Shown piece after piece: positions 5,186-5,725 of a stretch of 5,725 bases of DNA. The stretch comes from HLUCCA09 sp039189975 (GTDB taxonomy: Bacteria > Pseudomonadota > Alphaproteobacteria > Rhodobacterales > Rhodobacteraceae): the NCBI GenBank assembly GCA_039189975.1, contig JBCCYI010000247.1, positions 1 to 5,725 of the forward strand, written 5' to 3'. The number at the start of each line of letters is the position of its first letter. Position 1 is the stretch's first letter. The translations under genes and the position numbers were made by a program. The notes below the pieces were generated by a model. That model had not been told where the DNA came from and did no database searches. It worked only from the letters and a program-made list of their open reading frames with translations.

Positions 5186-5725
5186 TTATGGGCCAGAGGG
5201 CTCTAGGGTTTCGAGGGCGCGTCCTTCGTCGTCGATCGGCGAGAGAGATCCCAGAGCCGAGGGACGGCGGCGGGGAGTGTGCCAGCCCTCGATGACCTCG
5301 AAGATCGCCATCCGGGCGTCTGCCTTGGGGCTCAACGTCCTGCGATCCGGCAACGCGCCTTCGAGGATGGCGAAGACGCTCTCGCACATCGCGGTGTCCT
5401 AGGCGTCGCCGACGGATCCCTTGGAAGATCTGACGCCTGCCGCCCTGCCTCTGAGACCGAAGGCCCCGGATGCGTCGTGCGCGCCTTGGTCGCTGTGATG
5501 GAGGACGTCCGACGGTGTGCGCTGACCGATCGCCATGGTCATCGCGTCGCGCACGAGCTGGGTCTTTAGGTGCGGTCCCATGGCCCAGCCGACACTCCGG
5601 CGCGAGACCGCATCGAGGACGACGGCCAGATCCAAAAAGCCGGCCCACGTCGGCACGTCGGGGATGTCCGCCACCCAGAGCATGTTCGGACGGGCTGCGT
5701 CGACGGCGCGGTCCGCGAGGTCGGC
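5186..5725 (-). pseudogene. IS3-family transposase OrfB (rve domain), nonsense-interrupted, 5' end off-window
   Basis: The minus-strand frame entering at 5725 reads RPNMLWVADIPDVPTWAGFL, then HHSDQG, then GVRSSKGSVGDA, a TAG stop at 5399-5401, and then continues in the same frame with AMCESVFAILEGALPD, ARMAIFEVIEGW, SALGSLSPID and ALETLEPSGP to a stop just before the terminal repeat. These are the C-terminal blocks of IS3-family OrfB. The catalytic triad is visible: Asp in VADI, Asp in HHSDQG and Glu in CES. The stop replaces the Tyr of the usual GDAYDNAM block and separates the Glu from both Asp residues, so the protein as written is inactive. One base change would restore it. Several conserved positions also differ (ITYV to IPDV), a sign of decay. 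Confidence 0.85.

Larger units (their letters stand above)
5160..5725 (-). mobile_element. IS3-family element, transposase-3' side; continues past the window
   Basis: The terminal repeat at 5160 plus the C-terminal half of an IS3-type integrase-fold transposase on the minus strand. The other half, including the small upstream orfA and the second terminal repeat, would lie to the right of the window. No other indels are evident in the visible part besides one nonsense codon, so it decayed less than the IS21 element and probably arrived later. Confidence 0.8.

Overview
The window looks like an accessory stretch of a GC-rich alphaproteobacterial genome. Rhodobacterales is my best guess from the style of the glutamine amidotransferase and of the insertion sequences, but those IS families are widespread, so this is inference. 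Only one gene looks healthy: a class II glutamine amidotransferase at the left edge (46-822, +), whose start overlaps the stop of a gene that begins before the window. An unidentified 129-residue frame follows on the minus strand (1290-1679), probably cut at its 5' side by an IS remnant. The space between them (823-1289) holds nothing I can name.

From about 1680 to the right edge the DNA is an insertion-sequence graveyard. In order it holds: the first few dozen bases of an IS5-family (IS427-like) element; an unassigned, palindrome-rich GC block; a nearly full-length but ruined IS21-family element (istB 1908-2848 and istA 2845-4444, both minus strand, with the usual ATGA junction); a 124-bp inverted second istB fragment (4568-4691, +); an AT-richer spacer without genes (4695-5159); and the terminal part of an IS3-family element (5160 to the edge, transposase on minus) broken by one nonsense codon. 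None of these transposases can be made from the sequence as written.

The most interesting signal is how the IS21 element is broken. Besides ordinary point damage, it carries small palindromic inserts at six or so places. Measured against the usual IS21 reading, four of them put exactly 43 nt where the family has about 6 (net +37). They lie at 2338-2380, 3385-3427, 3674-3716 and 4138-4180. Three of the four are recognisably the same sequence, found in both orientations, with a conserved CGCCAT...ATGGCG-type stem and a loop resembling a tRNA T-loop. The fourth has the same size but a different perfect hairpin. istB also holds a tandem pair of 44-bp palindromic units (2669-2756) and a chain of hairpins (2504-2571). 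Together this suggests one or more families of very small palindromic mobile or replicating elements that invaded a dead transposon. It is the candidate for something undescribed, and comparison with intact relatives and a genome-wide search would test it.
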